Assembly: GCA_964344625.1 (NCBI GenBank)
Contig: CAYFNZ010000003.1
Location: 1 to 56,442, forward strand
Length of the DNA: 56,442 bases
Reading direction: 5' to 3'
Source: JAAYEL01 sp964344625
Lineage (GTDB): Bacteria; Bacillota; Clostridia; Tissierellales; Peptoniphilaceae
Position 1 is the stretch's first letter. The number at the start of each line of letters is the position of its first letter. The position numbers and the translations under genes were made by a program. Of the stretch, positions 23,824-33,160 are shown one piece after another. The notes beneath the pieces were generated by a model. The model ran no database searches. It was not told where the DNA came from and was given only the letters and a program-made list of their open reading frames with translations.

Positions 23824-24412
23824 CTTCTATAACCTCATCTAGAAAAGCTAGATTTTCAACTTCATCGTCTTCTTCTTGAATCATAAATTCATCAAGGCTT
23901 TCAAGCTTATCTACACTTGGAAGTTCATTAAGTGAAGAAATATCAAATAAGGCCAAAAATTCGGTAGTTGTACCATAAAGGATAGGTCTACCTATTTTTT
24001 CAAGCCTTCCAACTTCCTTGATTAGGCTTTTTGATAGCAGGGTTTCAATTGAACCATAGGACTTAACCCCTCTTATATCATCTATTTCTACCCTGGTAAT
24101 AGGTTGCTTATAGGCGATAATCGACAGGACTTCCATAGCAGAATTTGATAAGGACTTTTTCTTACTAGTCTTTACTAGTTTGGAAATGTAGATATCATGC
24201 TCAGGTCTAGTTGAAAACTGAAGATAGTCATTGTACTCATTTAAGATGATACCTCTTCTATAATGCTGGCATTCATCTTTTAATTGATTGACTAGGGCCC
24301 TTGTTTCTTTTTTAGGAAGTTCTAATATTTTAGAAATTTCATCGATATGAATAGGCTCAGCCCAGACATATAAAATTGATTCAATTATTGAAATATACTC
24401 TCTATCATTCAT
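23813..24412 (-). CDS. scpB: Segregation and condensation protein B
   Basis: Winged-helix protein that forms the SMC-ScpA-ScpB condensin with ScpA and compacts and separates chromosomes. The open frame runs to 24460, but ATG 24412 (start NDREYISIIESILYVWAEPI) gives the normal N-terminus and overlaps the scpA stop (ATGAATGA), so I choose it: 199 residues. MEVLSIIAYKQPITRVEIDDIRG is the family core. An acidic C-terminus is usual. Confidence 0.94.
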   Translation of the reverse strand: MNDREYISIIESILYVWAEPIHIDEISKILELPKKETRALVNQLKDECQHYRRGIILNEYNDYLQFSTRPEHDIYISKLVKTSKKKSLSNSAMEVLSIIAYKQPITRVEIDDIRGVKSYGSIETLLSKSLIKEVGRLEKIGRPILYGTTTEFLALFDISSLNELPSVDKLESLDEFMIQEEDDEVENLAFLDEVIEDED

Positions 24413-25172
24413 ATTTCTCTTTATCTTCCTCTTTCTTTTCTTCTTCACATGATTGTACAATAATTTCTTTTGTAATGCTATCTTGACTAATAGTAAGCTT
24501 CTTATTTTTTGACAGTTCCAGTATTGACAAAAATATTATGATAGCTTCAGATTTATCGGTTACCTTTTTAAGCATTTTACTTATACTCAAAATCCTTTTA
24601 GATAGGAGGTCAACCTTTATTTTCTCAGAGTACTCATCTAGAGAATATTCTGCTATATTTAATATTTTTTCAACCTTAAAGTCTTCCTCAATTTGAGATT
24701 TTAGGATTATTGCGTCCATGGTAAGCTTTAAGACTTCAAGGTCATAGACAATATTGTCCTCCTGAGCTTTCAGGAGATTTGAATATGAAGAAAGGTCTTC
24801 TTGGAGCTTGACGTGTTTTTTAAGACCTATTTTTTCTTGGTCTCTTAGGAGGATTGCTAATTTCTTTATCCTCTTATACTCTACCAATCTTCTAACTAGT
24901 TCTTCTTTTGAAAGCTCCTCTTCCCCTTCTTCTTCCTCGACTTCAATGCTGTCTTTGACAAGGGTTTTTGTCTTGATTTGTAAAAGACTTGCTGCAATTA
25001 AGATAAAGTCTGTTAGCTCTTCAGATGGTATGTCGATGGTATTTATTTGTTCTATATAGGAGTTTGTTATTTCTGAAAGTTGGATATTATAGATGTCCAT
25101 CTTGGACTTTTCAATAAGTTCCAGCAAGAGGTCGAAAGGACCGTAAAACTCCCCAGTTCTAACATTTATCAT
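24405..25172 (-). CDS. scpA: Segregation and condensation protein A
   Basis: Kleisin subunit that bridges the SMC heads. The 255-residue protein starts INVRTGEFYGPFDLLLELIEKSKMDI, typical of ScpA, has a long acidic middle (EVEEEEGEEE) and a helical C-terminus that binds SMC. It overlaps scpB by 8 bases and the upstream M50 protease gene by 4, implying one transcript. Confidence 0.95.
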   Translation of the reverse strand: MINVRTGEFYGPFDLLLELIEKSKMDIYNIQLSEITNSYIEQINTIDIPSEELTDFILIAASLLQIKTKTLVKDSIEVEEEEGEEELSKEELVRRLVEYKRIKKLAILLRDQEKIGLKKHVKLQEDLSSYSNLLKAQEDNIVYDLEVLKLTMDAIILKSQIEEDFKVEKILNIAEYSLDEYSEKIKVDLLSKRILSISKMLKKVTDKSEAIIIFLSILELSKNKKLTISQDSITKEIIVQSCEEEKKEEDKEKYE

Positions 25173-25795
25173 ACTAAACCTAAAATATTAACAAAAAAAT
25201 CTATAAAAACATTGTAAATAGAAAATACAATAGATGATATAAACCTTGTATTTCTATTAAAGACCAAGAAAATTATTAATAAGATATAAAAATATCTTTC
25301 ATACTTGTAGATAAAATACTCAAATTCAATTGGTAAAAAGCTGGCTAAAACCTTGGAACCATCAAGTGGTGGTATTGGTAAAAGGTTAAAAACACAAAAA
25401 AACAAACCATATATTGCTAGGTAGGAAAAGAATTGTTGTAAAATCCCAAGTCTACCATAGAAAAAAACCAAGATAAAAATTGCAACAAAGGCGGTAAGTA
25501 AATTTGTTAAGACGCCTGCTATAGATACTAAAAATAAGCCCTTTCTCCTGTCCTTAAAATTTCTCTCATCAATTGGGACTGGCTTAGCCCAGCCAAATCT
25601 AAAGACGATAAGAAACAATAAACCCGTTAAGTCTATATGCTTAAGAGGATTAAAGCTTAGTCTACCGGCATTTTTTGCTGTGTCATCCCCATTCAAATAA
25701 GCTACATAACCATGGGCAAGCTCGTGGGTTATTACTGTAAATGTAAGGGCAAGAATAAGAGATATTATATCTATTAGTTCTCTAGTATCTATCAT
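25169..25795 (-). CDS. Site-2 protease family protein (M50 membrane metalloprotease)
   Basis: 208-residue membrane protein with the zinc motif HELAHG (His24, Glu25, His28) in the first helix and the third ligand Asp145 in NLLPIPPLDGSKVL. This is the small YwhC-like M50 group that often lies beside scpA in Firmicutes. Intramembrane proteolysis is expected, but no substrate is known. It overlaps both neighbours by 4 bases. Confidence 0.9.
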   Translation of the reverse strand: MIDTRELIDIISLILALTFTVITHELAHGYVAYLNGDDTAKNAGRLSFNPLKHIDLTGLLFLIVFRFGWAKPVPIDERNFKDRRKGLFLVSIAGVLTNLLTAFVAIFILVFFYGRLGILQQFFSYLAIYGLFFCVFNLLPIPPLDGSKVLASFLPIEFEYFIYKYERYFYILLIIFLVFNRNTRFISSIVFSIYNVFIDFFVNILGLV

Positions 25796-26340
25796 AAATT
25801 GTACTTCCTTGCGGCATAAAGTATACCTATAATTGATTTTGCATCAGTTATTTCGAAGTTTTCAACCATTTCTAAAGCGTGTTTTAGCGGCATTTTTTCT
25901 GAAGTTAAAAACTCAGTATCATCTAAGCTTAACTTAGATTCTTCAAATTCATCAGCAAAAAATATTGAAAGTTTTTCATCGGTAAAGCCTGGTGAAACAT
26001 AGGCTTCAGCTATTAATTCAAGATTTAATGGCTTTAGACCAATTTCTTCTTGAAGTTCCCTAGAAGCTGCCTTTGAAATATCTTCGCCTGCCTCAACAAG
26101 GCCTGCAGGTATTTCGTAGATTATTTTTTCAATTGGCTTTCTATATTGTCTAACCAAATAGATATTTTGATCCTTATCTACTGCTACAACGGAAACGCCC
26201 CTTGCATGCTCAACTATTTCTCTTTTGGCGTATGCTTGATCAGGAAGTTCGACTGTATCGACCCTTACTTTGATTATCTTACCTTCATAGATTTTTTCTG
26301 ATTTAATTGTATGTTCTTCTATAACTCTTGAATTGTCCAT
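25792..26340 (-). CDS. nudF: NUDIX hydrolase, ADP-ribose pyrophosphatase type
   Basis: Cleaves ADP-ribose to AMP and ribose 5-phosphate, a house-cleaning step. The 182 residues contain a full Nudix box (80-102, GLVEAGEDISKAASRELQEE and so on) preceded by YEIPAG, which is characteristic of the ADP-ribose branch, and a proline near AYVSPGFTDE that also fits. ADP-ribose specificity is inferred from the family. Confidence 0.9.
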   Translation of the reverse strand: MDNSRVIEEHTIKSEKIYEGKIIKVRVDTVELPDQAYAKREIVEHARGVSVVAVDKDQNIYLVRQYRKPIEKIIYEIPAGLVEAGEDISKAASRELQEEIGLKPLNLELIAEAYVSPGFTDEKLSIFFADEFEESKLSLDDTEFLTSEKMPLKHALEMVENFEITDAKSIIGILYAARKYNL

Positions 26341-26343
26341 TTG

Positions 26344-28008
26344 TCACCTCTTAGCATTTTTAATCAATTCTCTTGCAGATTTAAGGCTAGAATCTGTAAT
26401 ATTAGCGCCGCTTATCAGCCTTGCTATCTCTTTAATCCTATCTTCTGAAGTCAACTTTTTAATACTTGACGTGGTGAAATTTTCATCAGTCTTTTTTTCA
26501 ATCATGTAGTGGTTGTCAGCTTTACTAGCAATTTGTGGTAAATGTGTAATTACTATCAATTGTCTTTTCTTTGATATATTTACTAATTTATCACCAACAA
26601 CGTCAGCTGTAAAGCCACTAATACCGGTATCAATCTCGTCGAAGACAATAGTTTGAACTTCTTCACTATCAGCTAGGACCGCCTTTAATGCTAGCATAAA
26701 TCTAGAAATTTCGCCACCAGAAACTACCTTATTTAGACTTTTCATATCCTGACCCTTGTTAGTAGAAATTAAAAAGTCTATTTGATCTTTTCCGGTCTCA
26801 TCTATCTCTTCCTTATCTTCTAAAAGAATTTTGAAACTAAGATTGTTCATATTCATCTGGCTAAGTTCATTAATCATATCTCTTTCTAGTTGATTAATTA
26901 TCTTTTCTCTAATTTCTCTAAGTTCTTTGGATAATTTTATATTATTTTTATTAAGTTTATCCATTTCAAGATAAATCTGGCCCCTTATTTCTTCAATATT
27001 TTTTAGCTCAAGTAGTCTTTCTTTAGAGTGAGATAAAAAATTTTGAATATCTTTGATTTCAGGACCGTATTTTCTTTTTAAGACCTGCAACTTTGAGAAT
27101 ATGTCATCTATTTCTGCAAGTCTTTCTTCGTCTAGGTCTATAGAATAATAGTAGGAATCTATATCTCTAGAAAGCTCATTTATCAATTCTTTTATATCAA
27201 TTAACCTGCTGGTAAATTCCTTTAAGCTGTCATCAAATTCATTGACATCTAAAAGTTTAGAATAAATTTCATTGATTTCATCTTTTAAGGAATTTCTTTG
27301 GTAGCCATCACTCATAATTGACTGAATGAATTTTATTGAAGACAAGATTTCAGTAAGATTACTTAATTTCTTATGCTCCTTATTTAAAGCTTCTTCATCA
27401 TAAGTATCAAAGTCAAACGCTTCGATTTCATCTACTTGAAACTTAAGGATATCAATCTCTCTAAATACTTCATCTTCATCAAGGTCGATGTCATCTAATT
27501 TAACCTTTAACTCCTTTAGAGAAGTCATATTCCTTTTTAAAGCTTCTTTTAGAGAAGAGGTCTTATCATCAAAAGAATCAATAATCTTTAGGTAATTTGA
27601 TTTATTTAAGATGACAAGCTGTGAGTGCTGGCCATGGATATCCATAATAGATTGACTTAAGTCTTCTAATATAGAAAGATTTATAGGCCTATTATTAAGC
27701 TTTATACTAGAAGAGGATTTAGTAAATCTTCTAGTTATTATTAAATTGTCATCAGCATTAATTTCATATGACTTAAGTTTATTTTTTATATTTTCATTTA
27801 CTGAAAAAGAAGCCTCAACAATAGTTTCATCAGAGAAATTGCCGATAAAATTCTTATTAATCCTACCAGCAAGTAAAAGACTAATTGCATTGATTAATAT
27901 ACTCTTACCGGAGCCAGTCTCACCAGAAATAATGTTAAGGCCTTCATCAAAATCAATACTTAATTCATTGAATAAAGCAAAATTTTTGATATAAAGATTT
28001 GTAAGCAT
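26344..28008 (-). CDS. recN: DNA repair protein RecN
   Basis: SMC-like ATPase that acts early at double-strand breaks. The P-loop GETGSGKS (29-36) lies at the N-terminus, a long coiled coil spans ~150-380, and the signature VSGGEISRFMLALKA and Walker B QTIVFDEIDTGISG follow. 554 residues is full length. argR lies directly upstream, as in Bacillus and Clostridia. No LexA box was seen at this operon. Confidence 0.95.
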   Translation of the reverse strand: MLTNLYIKNFALFNELSIDFDEGLNIISGETGSGKSILINAISLLLAGRINKNFIGNFSDETIVEASFSVNENIKNKLKSYEINADDNLIITRRFTKSSSSIKLNNRPINLSILEDLSQSIMDIHGQHSQLVILNKSNYLKIIDSFDDKTSSLKEALKRNMTSLKELKVKLDDIDLDEDEVFREIDILKFQVDEIEAFDFDTYDEEALNKEHKKLSNLTEILSSIKFIQSIMSDGYQRNSLKDEINEIYSKLLDVNEFDDSLKEFTSRLIDIKELINELSRDIDSYYYSIDLDEERLAEIDDIFSKLQVLKRKYGPEIKDIQNFLSHSKERLLELKNIEEIRGQIYLEMDKLNKNNIKLSKELREIREKIINQLERDMINELSQMNMNNLSFKILLEDKEEIDETGKDQIDFLISTNKGQDMKSLNKVVSGGEISRFMLALKAVLADSEEVQTIVFDEIDTGISGFTADVVGDKLVNISKKRQLIVITHLPQIASKADNHYMIEKKTDENFTTSSIKKLTSEDRIKEIARLISGANITDSSLKSARELIKNAKR

Positions 28009-28009
28009 G

Positions 28010-28462
28010 TTAAAATGAGATGTTCCTAATTTTTTCTACTATATCTTCAAGGTCATATCCTTCTTCAACTTCTATAAAGATGGTATCATGACCAGTGATT
28101 ATGCCTGCAATTCCATCGATCTTAGCATTTGTGATGGTCCAACCACATACTGTTGCTGTGTAAGATATGGTCTTTAGGATAATCATATTTCTATTTATTT
28201 TTAAGCTTAAAACAGCAGATTTAAATATCTTATTTAATCTTTCATTTAAACTATCATGCATGGTATCCAAAACGGTGTACTTGTACATGCCATCTGGAGT
28301 TTGAACTTTTGTAATTCTAAGCTCTTTAATATCCCTTGAAATAGTAGCTTGTGTAGCGGTAACGCCATTTTCCTTTAGTAATTCAGCTAATTCTTCTTGA
28401 GTTTCAGTATCATGATGTTCAATTAGCGAAAGTATTAATCTTTGTCTGTCATATTTTTTCAT
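28010..28462 (-). CDS. argR: Arginine repressor ArgR/AhrC
   Basis: 150-residue hexameric regulator that binds ARG boxes with arginine as corepressor. N-terminal winged helix 1-70 (RQRLILSLIEHHDTETQEEL; VTATQATISRDIKELRI) and C-terminal arginine-binding domain with TVCGWTITNAKIDGIAGIITGHDTIF. No arginine genes are nearby; the link to recN is a conserved Firmicutes arrangement. Confidence 0.95.
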   Translation of the reverse strand: MKKYDRQRLILSLIEHHDTETQEELAELLKENGVTATQATISRDIKELRITKVQTPDGMYKYTVLDTMHDSLNERLNKIFKSAVLSLKINRNMIILKTISYTATVCGWTITNAKIDGIAGIITGHDTIFIEVEEGYDLEDIVEKIRNISF

Positions 28463-28471
28463 ATTACACTC

Positions 28472-29317
28472 CTAATATTTTCTATTGACTAAACTTTTTA
28501 CTAATTCAATTAAAAATTCATTGTTTTCGTATTTTTCTAATATTTCTATAGCTTCTTGGGTAAATGTATTTATTGTTTCTTCAGTCTTTTCTTTGCCCTC
28601 AAAATGAATAAAGGTAATCTTTCCAATTTCTGAGTCCTTTTTCTCATCTAAAAGATCATCTTGAAGTTGGAAACATAGGCCAATTAGCCAGCCTAATCTC
28701 GTCATATCTTTTACTGTTTTTTCGTCAGAGCCAGTAAGGTATGCAGCTGAAACAGTAGCAGCCATTATTAGACCACAAGTTTTTTTCTCATACATGCTAA
28801 TAATATCTTGAGAAGAAACTGAGGCTTCTAATACATCTAAAACTTGACCGCCAATCATGCCATCAACCCCAGCAAAAGTGGCAATTGCTTTAGCTGCAAG
28901 GGCATTATTTTTCATTTCATAAAGATCTATTGACCTAGTTATCTCTTCTAGCATTATCTCATAGGCTTTGTTTAATAGGGCGTCTCCAACTAGGATTGCA
29001 ACGTCTTCCCTATATTGCATATGTACAGTTAGCCTGTCCCTCCTATAGGCATCATCGTCCATGGCTGGAAGGTCATCATGCACTAAAGAATAATTATGGA
29101 TAAGCTCCAAGGCTATAGCCATATTCATAGCACTTCTAATGGGAGTAGCCTTAGATAGCATCTTAGTTGTTTCTAAGAGAATTAAAGGCCTGATTCTTTT
29201 GCCTTCTTCTATAGAATAGTTTAAGGCATCAGTAAAAACCGAACTATCAGTTGAATAAAAATAATCTAAAAAGTGTCTATTAAATTTATTAAGGGCTAAT
29301 TTGTAGGCTTTAAACAT
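28472..29317 (-). CDS. ispA: Polyprenyl (farnesyl/geranylgeranyl) diphosphate synthase
   Basis: Condenses isopentenyl diphosphate with allylic diphosphates to make short-chain prenyl diphosphates for undecaprenyl and quinone-type lipids. The first aspartate motif DDLPAMD is at 81-87 and the second, QDDLLDEKKD, at about 219-228. The 281 residues and the position behind xseB support farnesyl diphosphate synthase; chain length cannot be proven. No dxs follows here. Confidence 0.92.
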   Translation of the reverse strand: MFKAYKLALNKFNRHFLDYFYSTDSSVFTDALNYSIEEGKRIRPLILLETTKMLSKATPIRSAMNMAIALELIHNYSLVHDDLPAMDDDAYRRDRLTVHMQYREDVAILVGDALLNKAYEIMLEEITRSIDLYEMKNNALAAKAIATFAGVDGMIGGQVLDVLEASVSSQDIISMYEKKTCGLIMAATVSAAYLTGSDEKTVKDMTRLGWLIGLCFQLQDDLLDEKKDSEIGKITFIHFEGKEKTEETINTFTQEAIEILEKYENNEFLIELVKSLVNRKY

Positions 29318-29319
29318 AT

Positions 29320-29505
29320 TTATTCTTTTACCTCTTCAATTTCTAATTTTGATTGGTCTAATATTTCTTTTAATTTAGCGTAAATTTCTTTGCTCTTTTT
29401 ATACTTTTTAATAGATTCATCTAAAGTTAAATCATCATTTTTTAGGCTATCAGATATAGCCTTATATTGAGCTAAATAATCTTCATAGTTTTTTTTATCT
29501 GCCAT
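29320..29505 (-). CDS. xseB: Exodeoxyribonuclease VII small subunit
   Basis: 61-residue helical protein (NYEDYLAQYKAISDSLKNDD and LTLDESIKKYKKSKEIYAKL), the typical XseB pattern. Several copies bind XseA to form exonuclease VII, which degrades single-stranded DNA from both ends. It overlaps xseA by 11 bases. Confidence 0.92.
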   Translation of the reverse strand: MADKKNYEDYLAQYKAISDSLKNDDLTLDESIKKYKKSKEIYAKLKEILDQSKLEIEEVKE

Positions 29506-30673
29506 CTAATCTCTCCAAAACTTTTATCCTGTAAGCCACCTTGTCATTTTTCATTAAGTATTCTTTATCAGGACTCAAATTATTTACATCTGCAAGTTCA
29601 CCGTCTAGGTCAAGGATTTTCATCATATTTTCATGTAAAATCCTATTGATTTCATCCTCTATTTGATTTTTAAGTTTACTTATTTCTTCATGGTGGTCGA
29701 ATAACTTATTGGTTAAAAAATCATAGTTGTTTTTGTCTATGATGGATAAGTCTCTATAGCTGGTCTCTATAAACGCCTTAGGAGAATGCCTTTCAAGCTC
29801 AAATTTATTTAAATCTAAGAGATAAACCTGTTTTTCGATTGAGCTTTTTATTGTCTTATTGATGTCATTATTTAGATTCTGAATCAATATCTTACTGTCC
29901 ATAAAGCCACTGATAATATATTCAGCCGCTTTAGTAGGTGTAGAAACCCTTAAATCGCTGACTAAGTCTGTTATGGTAGTATCAATTTCATGACCTACAG
30001 CCGATATAATCGGAGTTTGGGCTAAAAAGATTGTATCAGCTATTTTTTCATCATTAAAAATAGACAAATCTTCACTCGACCCACCACCTCTTGTAATAAC
30101 TATAAGGTCCAAATTCATCTTATCTAGGCTGGTAATAGCATTAATAATTTGAAGACTAGCCTCACTTCCTTGGACACTTGTGTGATACAAGAAGATATCT
30201 CCTATGGGGTAGTTTTCTTCTAATATAGACAAGAAGTCAACAACCGCAGCAGATTTTGAACTGGTAACAAGCCCTATCCTATGAGGATAAAGAGGAATTT
30301 GTTTTTTTCTAATAGGGTCAAAGTAGCCTTTTTTGTCTAATTTTTCCTTAAGTTTTTGCAATCTAAAATAGGCTTGGCCCTGACCAACTATTTCAGCATT
30401 CTTTACGTGGATTTGATACCTGGAAGCCCTAGAATAAAGTCCTATTGCTCCTGTTACAATGATGGAATCTCCATTTTCAAAATCCAAGTCATTAGAAAAA
30501 TATACGCAATTTATTAGGTCCTCTTTTTCTTTTAAATCGAAATAAGTATATTCGTTTCTTCTTAAATTTGTGACTTCACCTATGACATAAATGTTTCTTA
30601 ATATAGGATCTTGGCTAAGTTCAGTTTTTATATAATGGTTAAGTACTTTTACGCCTATAGGTTTTCTCATCAT
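29495..30673 (-). CDS. xseA: Exodeoxyribonuclease VII large subunit
   Basis: Catalytic subunit of exonuclease VII. The N-terminal OB-fold domain (~1-100) is followed by the catalytic core with GLVTSSKSAAVVDFLSIL, VITRGGGSSEDLSIFNDE and SAVGHEIDTTITDLVSDLR, then a coiled-coil region. 392 residues, at the short end for the family. The start overlaps nusB by 4 bases. Confidence 0.95.
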   Translation of the reverse strand: MMRKPIGVKVLNHYIKTELSQDPILRNIYVIGEVTNLRRNEYTYFDLKEKEDLINCVYFSNDLDFENGDSIIVTGAIGLYSRASRYQIHVKNAEIVGQGQAYFRLQKLKEKLDKKGYFDPIRKKQIPLYPHRIGLVTSSKSAAVVDFLSILEENYPIGDIFLYHTSVQGSEASLQIINAITSLDKMNLDLIVITRGGGSSEDLSIFNDEKIADTIFLAQTPIISAVGHEIDTTITDLVSDLRVSTPTKAAEYIISGFMDSKILIQNLNNDINKTIKSSIEKQVYLLDLNKFELERHSPKAFIETSYRDLSIIDKNNYDFLTNKLFDHHEEISKLKNQIEDEINRILHENMMKILDLDGELADVNNLSPDKEYLMKNDKVAYRIKVLERLDGR

Positions 30674-31077
30674 ATATCCTTGTTCTCTTGAATATCCTTA
30701 GCTATAGATGAAAGTATGCCATTTATGAACTTAAAAGAATCTTCTCTTGAGTATTTCTTAGAAATTTCAACAGCTTCATTTATTGAAACGCTCGTAGGGA
30801 CAGATTTATCAAATACAAACTCATTGATTGAAGTCCTTAAGATGGCCTTGTCAGTTCTAGAAATGTTATCAAATGATAGTTTCTTTAGATGTTTTATTAT
30901 TAAGTTATCTATTTCTTCAAGATTAGAGTAGGCTGAAGTAAGAGAGTTTCTTATGAACTTCTCATTCGTAAGCTCATGATTTTCAAGAAGCCTCTCTAAA
31001 TCTTCAAGTTGGTAATTGTTAAAATCCATTTCAAAAAGGACTTTAACAACCCACTCTCTTTGACTTTTTCTATCCAT
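30670..31077 (-). CDS. nusB: Transcription antitermination factor NusB
   Basis: 135-residue all-helical RNA-binding protein of the rRNA antitermination complex. Start SQREWVVKVLFEMDF and C-terminal VPTSVSINEAVEISKKYS followed by FINGILSSIAKDI are the family signatures. It follows efp and precedes xseA, as commonly seen in Firmicutes. Confidence 0.95.
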   Translation of the reverse strand: MDRKSQREWVVKVLFEMDFNNYQLEDLERLLENHELTNEKFIRNSLTSAYSNLEEIDNLIIKHLKKLSFDNISRTDKAILRTSINEFVFDKSVPTSVSINEAVEISKKYSREDSFKFINGILSSIAKDIQENKDI

Positions 31078-31092
31078 CTATTAATTCCTTTA

Positions 31093-31662
31093 TTAAACTC
31101 TAGATAAATATTCGTCTGTTCTAGTATCTATTTTAATCTTATCTCCGATGTTAACAAATAGTGGAACATTTATCTTAGCTCCTGTTTCAACAATTGCAGG
31201 TTTAGTTGCTCCTGTAGCAGTGTCACCCTTAAATCCTGGTTCAGTTTCAGTAACTTCAAGTTCAACAAAGTTTGGTGCTTCAACTAAAAATGCCTTTCCT
31301 TGGTAGAACTTAATTGTTGCAGATTCATTTTCCTTAATATATTTAATAGCGTCTTCAACTGATTCGTAATCCAATGGAATTTGATCATAAGTTTCTGGAT
31401 TCATGAAATAATACAAGCTACCATCGTTATATAGGTATTGCATTTGTCTTGTTTCAATTATAGCTTCTTGGAATTTATCATTTGGGTTAAATGTAACGTC
31501 CTTTGCGCCACCGTTCATTACAGACTTGATTTTTGCCCTTACAAAGGCAGCTCCCTTACCTGGCTTAACGTGTTGAAAATCAACTATTTGCCAAACGTCT
31601 CCTTCCCATTCAAATGTTGTTCCTTTTCTTAAATCATTTGCTCCTATCATATTTTCCTCCAA
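31093..31662 (-). CDS. efp: Translation elongation factor P
   Basis: Relieves ribosome stalling at polyproline. 189 residues in three beta-barrel domains; the tip loop reads KPGKGAA with Lys36 at the position modified in other bacteria. The modifying enzyme is not in this window. A good promoter lies immediately upstream and GGAGGAAAAT precedes the ATG. Confidence 0.97.
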   Translation of the reverse strand: MEENMIGANDLRKGTTFEWEGDVWQIVDFQHVKPGKGAAFVRAKIKSVMNGGAKDVTFNPNDKFQEAIIETRQMQYLYNDGSLYYFMNPETYDQIPLDYESVEDAIKYIKENESATIKFYQGKAFLVEAPNFVELEVTETEPGFKGDTATGATKPAIVETGAKINVPLFVNIGDKIKIDTRTDEYLSRV

Positions 31663-31681
31663 TTAATATATATTCATTAAT

Positions 31682-31710
31682 AGTATAGCATGTTTTATTT
31701 TAATACTCAA
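31682..31710 (-). promoter_or_regulatory. efp promoter
   Basis: On the minus strand TTGAGT (31705-31710) and TATACT (31682-31687) with a 17-base spacer, about 20 bases upstream of the efp start codon. It likely drives efp-nusB-xseA-xseB-ispA. Confidence 0.7.
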
Positions 31711-31729
31711 TTAATTGTATTAATATAAC

Positions 31730-33160
31730 TTAATTTATTTGATAAGACAAGGCTTCAAATAAGTGTTCAAATTTTATTTCTTGGCTTTGTTCATAATCAG
31801 CTATACTCCTTGCTACCCTGAGTATGTTATGCTTTTCTCTAAGAGAAAGTTTATAAAATTCAACAAATTCTATAAGTTTTTCTTCCAAATTTTCATTTAA
31901 GTTTATAAATCTATTTAATTCTTTTGTATTCAAAAATCCATTATAGGAAAAGGGCCTGTCACCATACCTTGTTTTCTGCATATCCCAAGCTTTTTTAATA
32001 TTTTTTTTAATTTTATCTATATCATATTTATTCTCTTGTTGTGCAATAAATTCTGAGTCGGTCTTTACCTTGATATGAAACCTGTCTGAAAATGGTTTAT
32101 TTATCTTATTTGTAAACCTATTAATCTCCCCTATAGAGCACTTACACTCCTTAAACTTACTGCCCTTATTCCCACATGGGCAGGGGTTTTGGTTGGCAAA
32201 GATTGTTATCCTATCCTTGTTACTGTCATTTTCATCATTTAGGTCCATATATGTCTTTAAGTCATTTAATAGTGAAGTTGGATAAAGGTTTATTTCATCA
32301 AATAATAAAAAGCCTCCTTGATTTATACTTAAAAGAGATCTTTTTGTCTTTGATCCAAAGAATTCCTTGTTACTTGTGCTTTTTTCCACTTCTAGGAAAT
32401 TAACCTTGCTTGAAAAAATTTCTTCCTTATCGATATATGAATTAATCAATAATTGTTCCTTGTAGTTTTGGCTTGGTAAAATTGACTTTGCTGCCTTAAA
32501 GCTTAGGCTTTTTCCAGTGCCTGCTACTCCGCTTACTAAAAGGTGGTGCCTTCCAACAAGAGATATAATTATAGCCCTAATTAATCTTTCTTGTCCTATG
32601 ACGTCATTTAAATCTAGGTCTGATTTTTCAAAGGGTATTTCTTGATTTTTAACTAGCCTCAAATCATATGAAATACCATCTATAAGTTCATTTACATTCT
32701 TAAACATCCTTATCTTGTCAGAAGCTTCATATTTTACTAGCTTTTCATAAAATGGAATATTAATTACTTTATCCTTGTGGTCATTTGCATAGTTTATGAA
32801 AAGATAAGGCATATTTAAGGCTATTAAGTCCCCATTTATTCCCAAGCTTCCAACAAATATTTCATCTTTAAATTCATGGAGATTTAAGATTTTTAATAAG
32901 CATATAAAAATTGGTAAGTCCAACAAGTCATAGTCATACCTTTGGTCAACATCTTCCACATTAAAGATTATATTTTTGTTGGGTAATTTTTGATTATTCA
33001 TTTTAAATATGGAATTTATTTTTGTTCGAATCTTTCTTTCGTAGCTAGTCGGCACTCCAAGGACTGAAAAAGCAAACATTCCCCTATGAATATTTGCTTC
33101 TATGCTAATTGTTTTTATTGTTTCATTTGTGTAGATTAAAGTTTTGACTCTTGTATACAT
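31730..33160 (-). CDS. comM: YifB/ComM-family Mg-chelatase-like AAA+ ATPase
   Basis: 476-residue AAA+ protein. An N-terminal Lon-protease-like fold domain (~1-165) precedes the ATPase with Walker A GVAGTGKS (211-218), Walker B GGFLLFDE (282-289) and a cysteine cluster NPCPCGNKG with CKC (325-341) typical of ComM. ComM is a branch-migration helicase used in transformation and recombination in other bacteria. The N-terminal domain is more diverged than usual, and the protein is slightly short for the family (about 500). Overlaps the RluD-type gene by 25 bases. Confidence 0.87.
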   Translation of the reverse strand: MYTRVKTLIYTNETIKTISIEANIHRGMFAFSVLGVPTSYERKIRTKINSIFKMNNQKLPNKNIIFNVEDVDQRYDYDLLDLPIFICLLKILNLHEFKDEIFVGSLGINGDLIALNMPYLFINYANDHKDKVINIPFYEKLVKYEASDKIRMFKNVNELIDGISYDLRLVKNQEIPFEKSDLDLNDVIGQERLIRAIIISLVGRHHLLVSGVAGTGKSLSFKAAKSILPSQNYKEQLLINSYIDKEEIFSSKVNFLEVEKSTSNKEFFGSKTKRSLLSINQGGFLLFDEINLYPTSLLNDLKTYMDLNDENDSNKDRITIFANQNPCPCGNKGSKFKECKCSIGEINRFTNKINKPFSDRFHIKVKTDSEFIAQQENKYDIDKIKKNIKKAWDMQKTRYGDRPFSYNGFLNTKELNRFINLNENLEEKLIEFVEFYKLSLREKHNILRVARSIADYEQSQEIKFEHLFEALSYQIN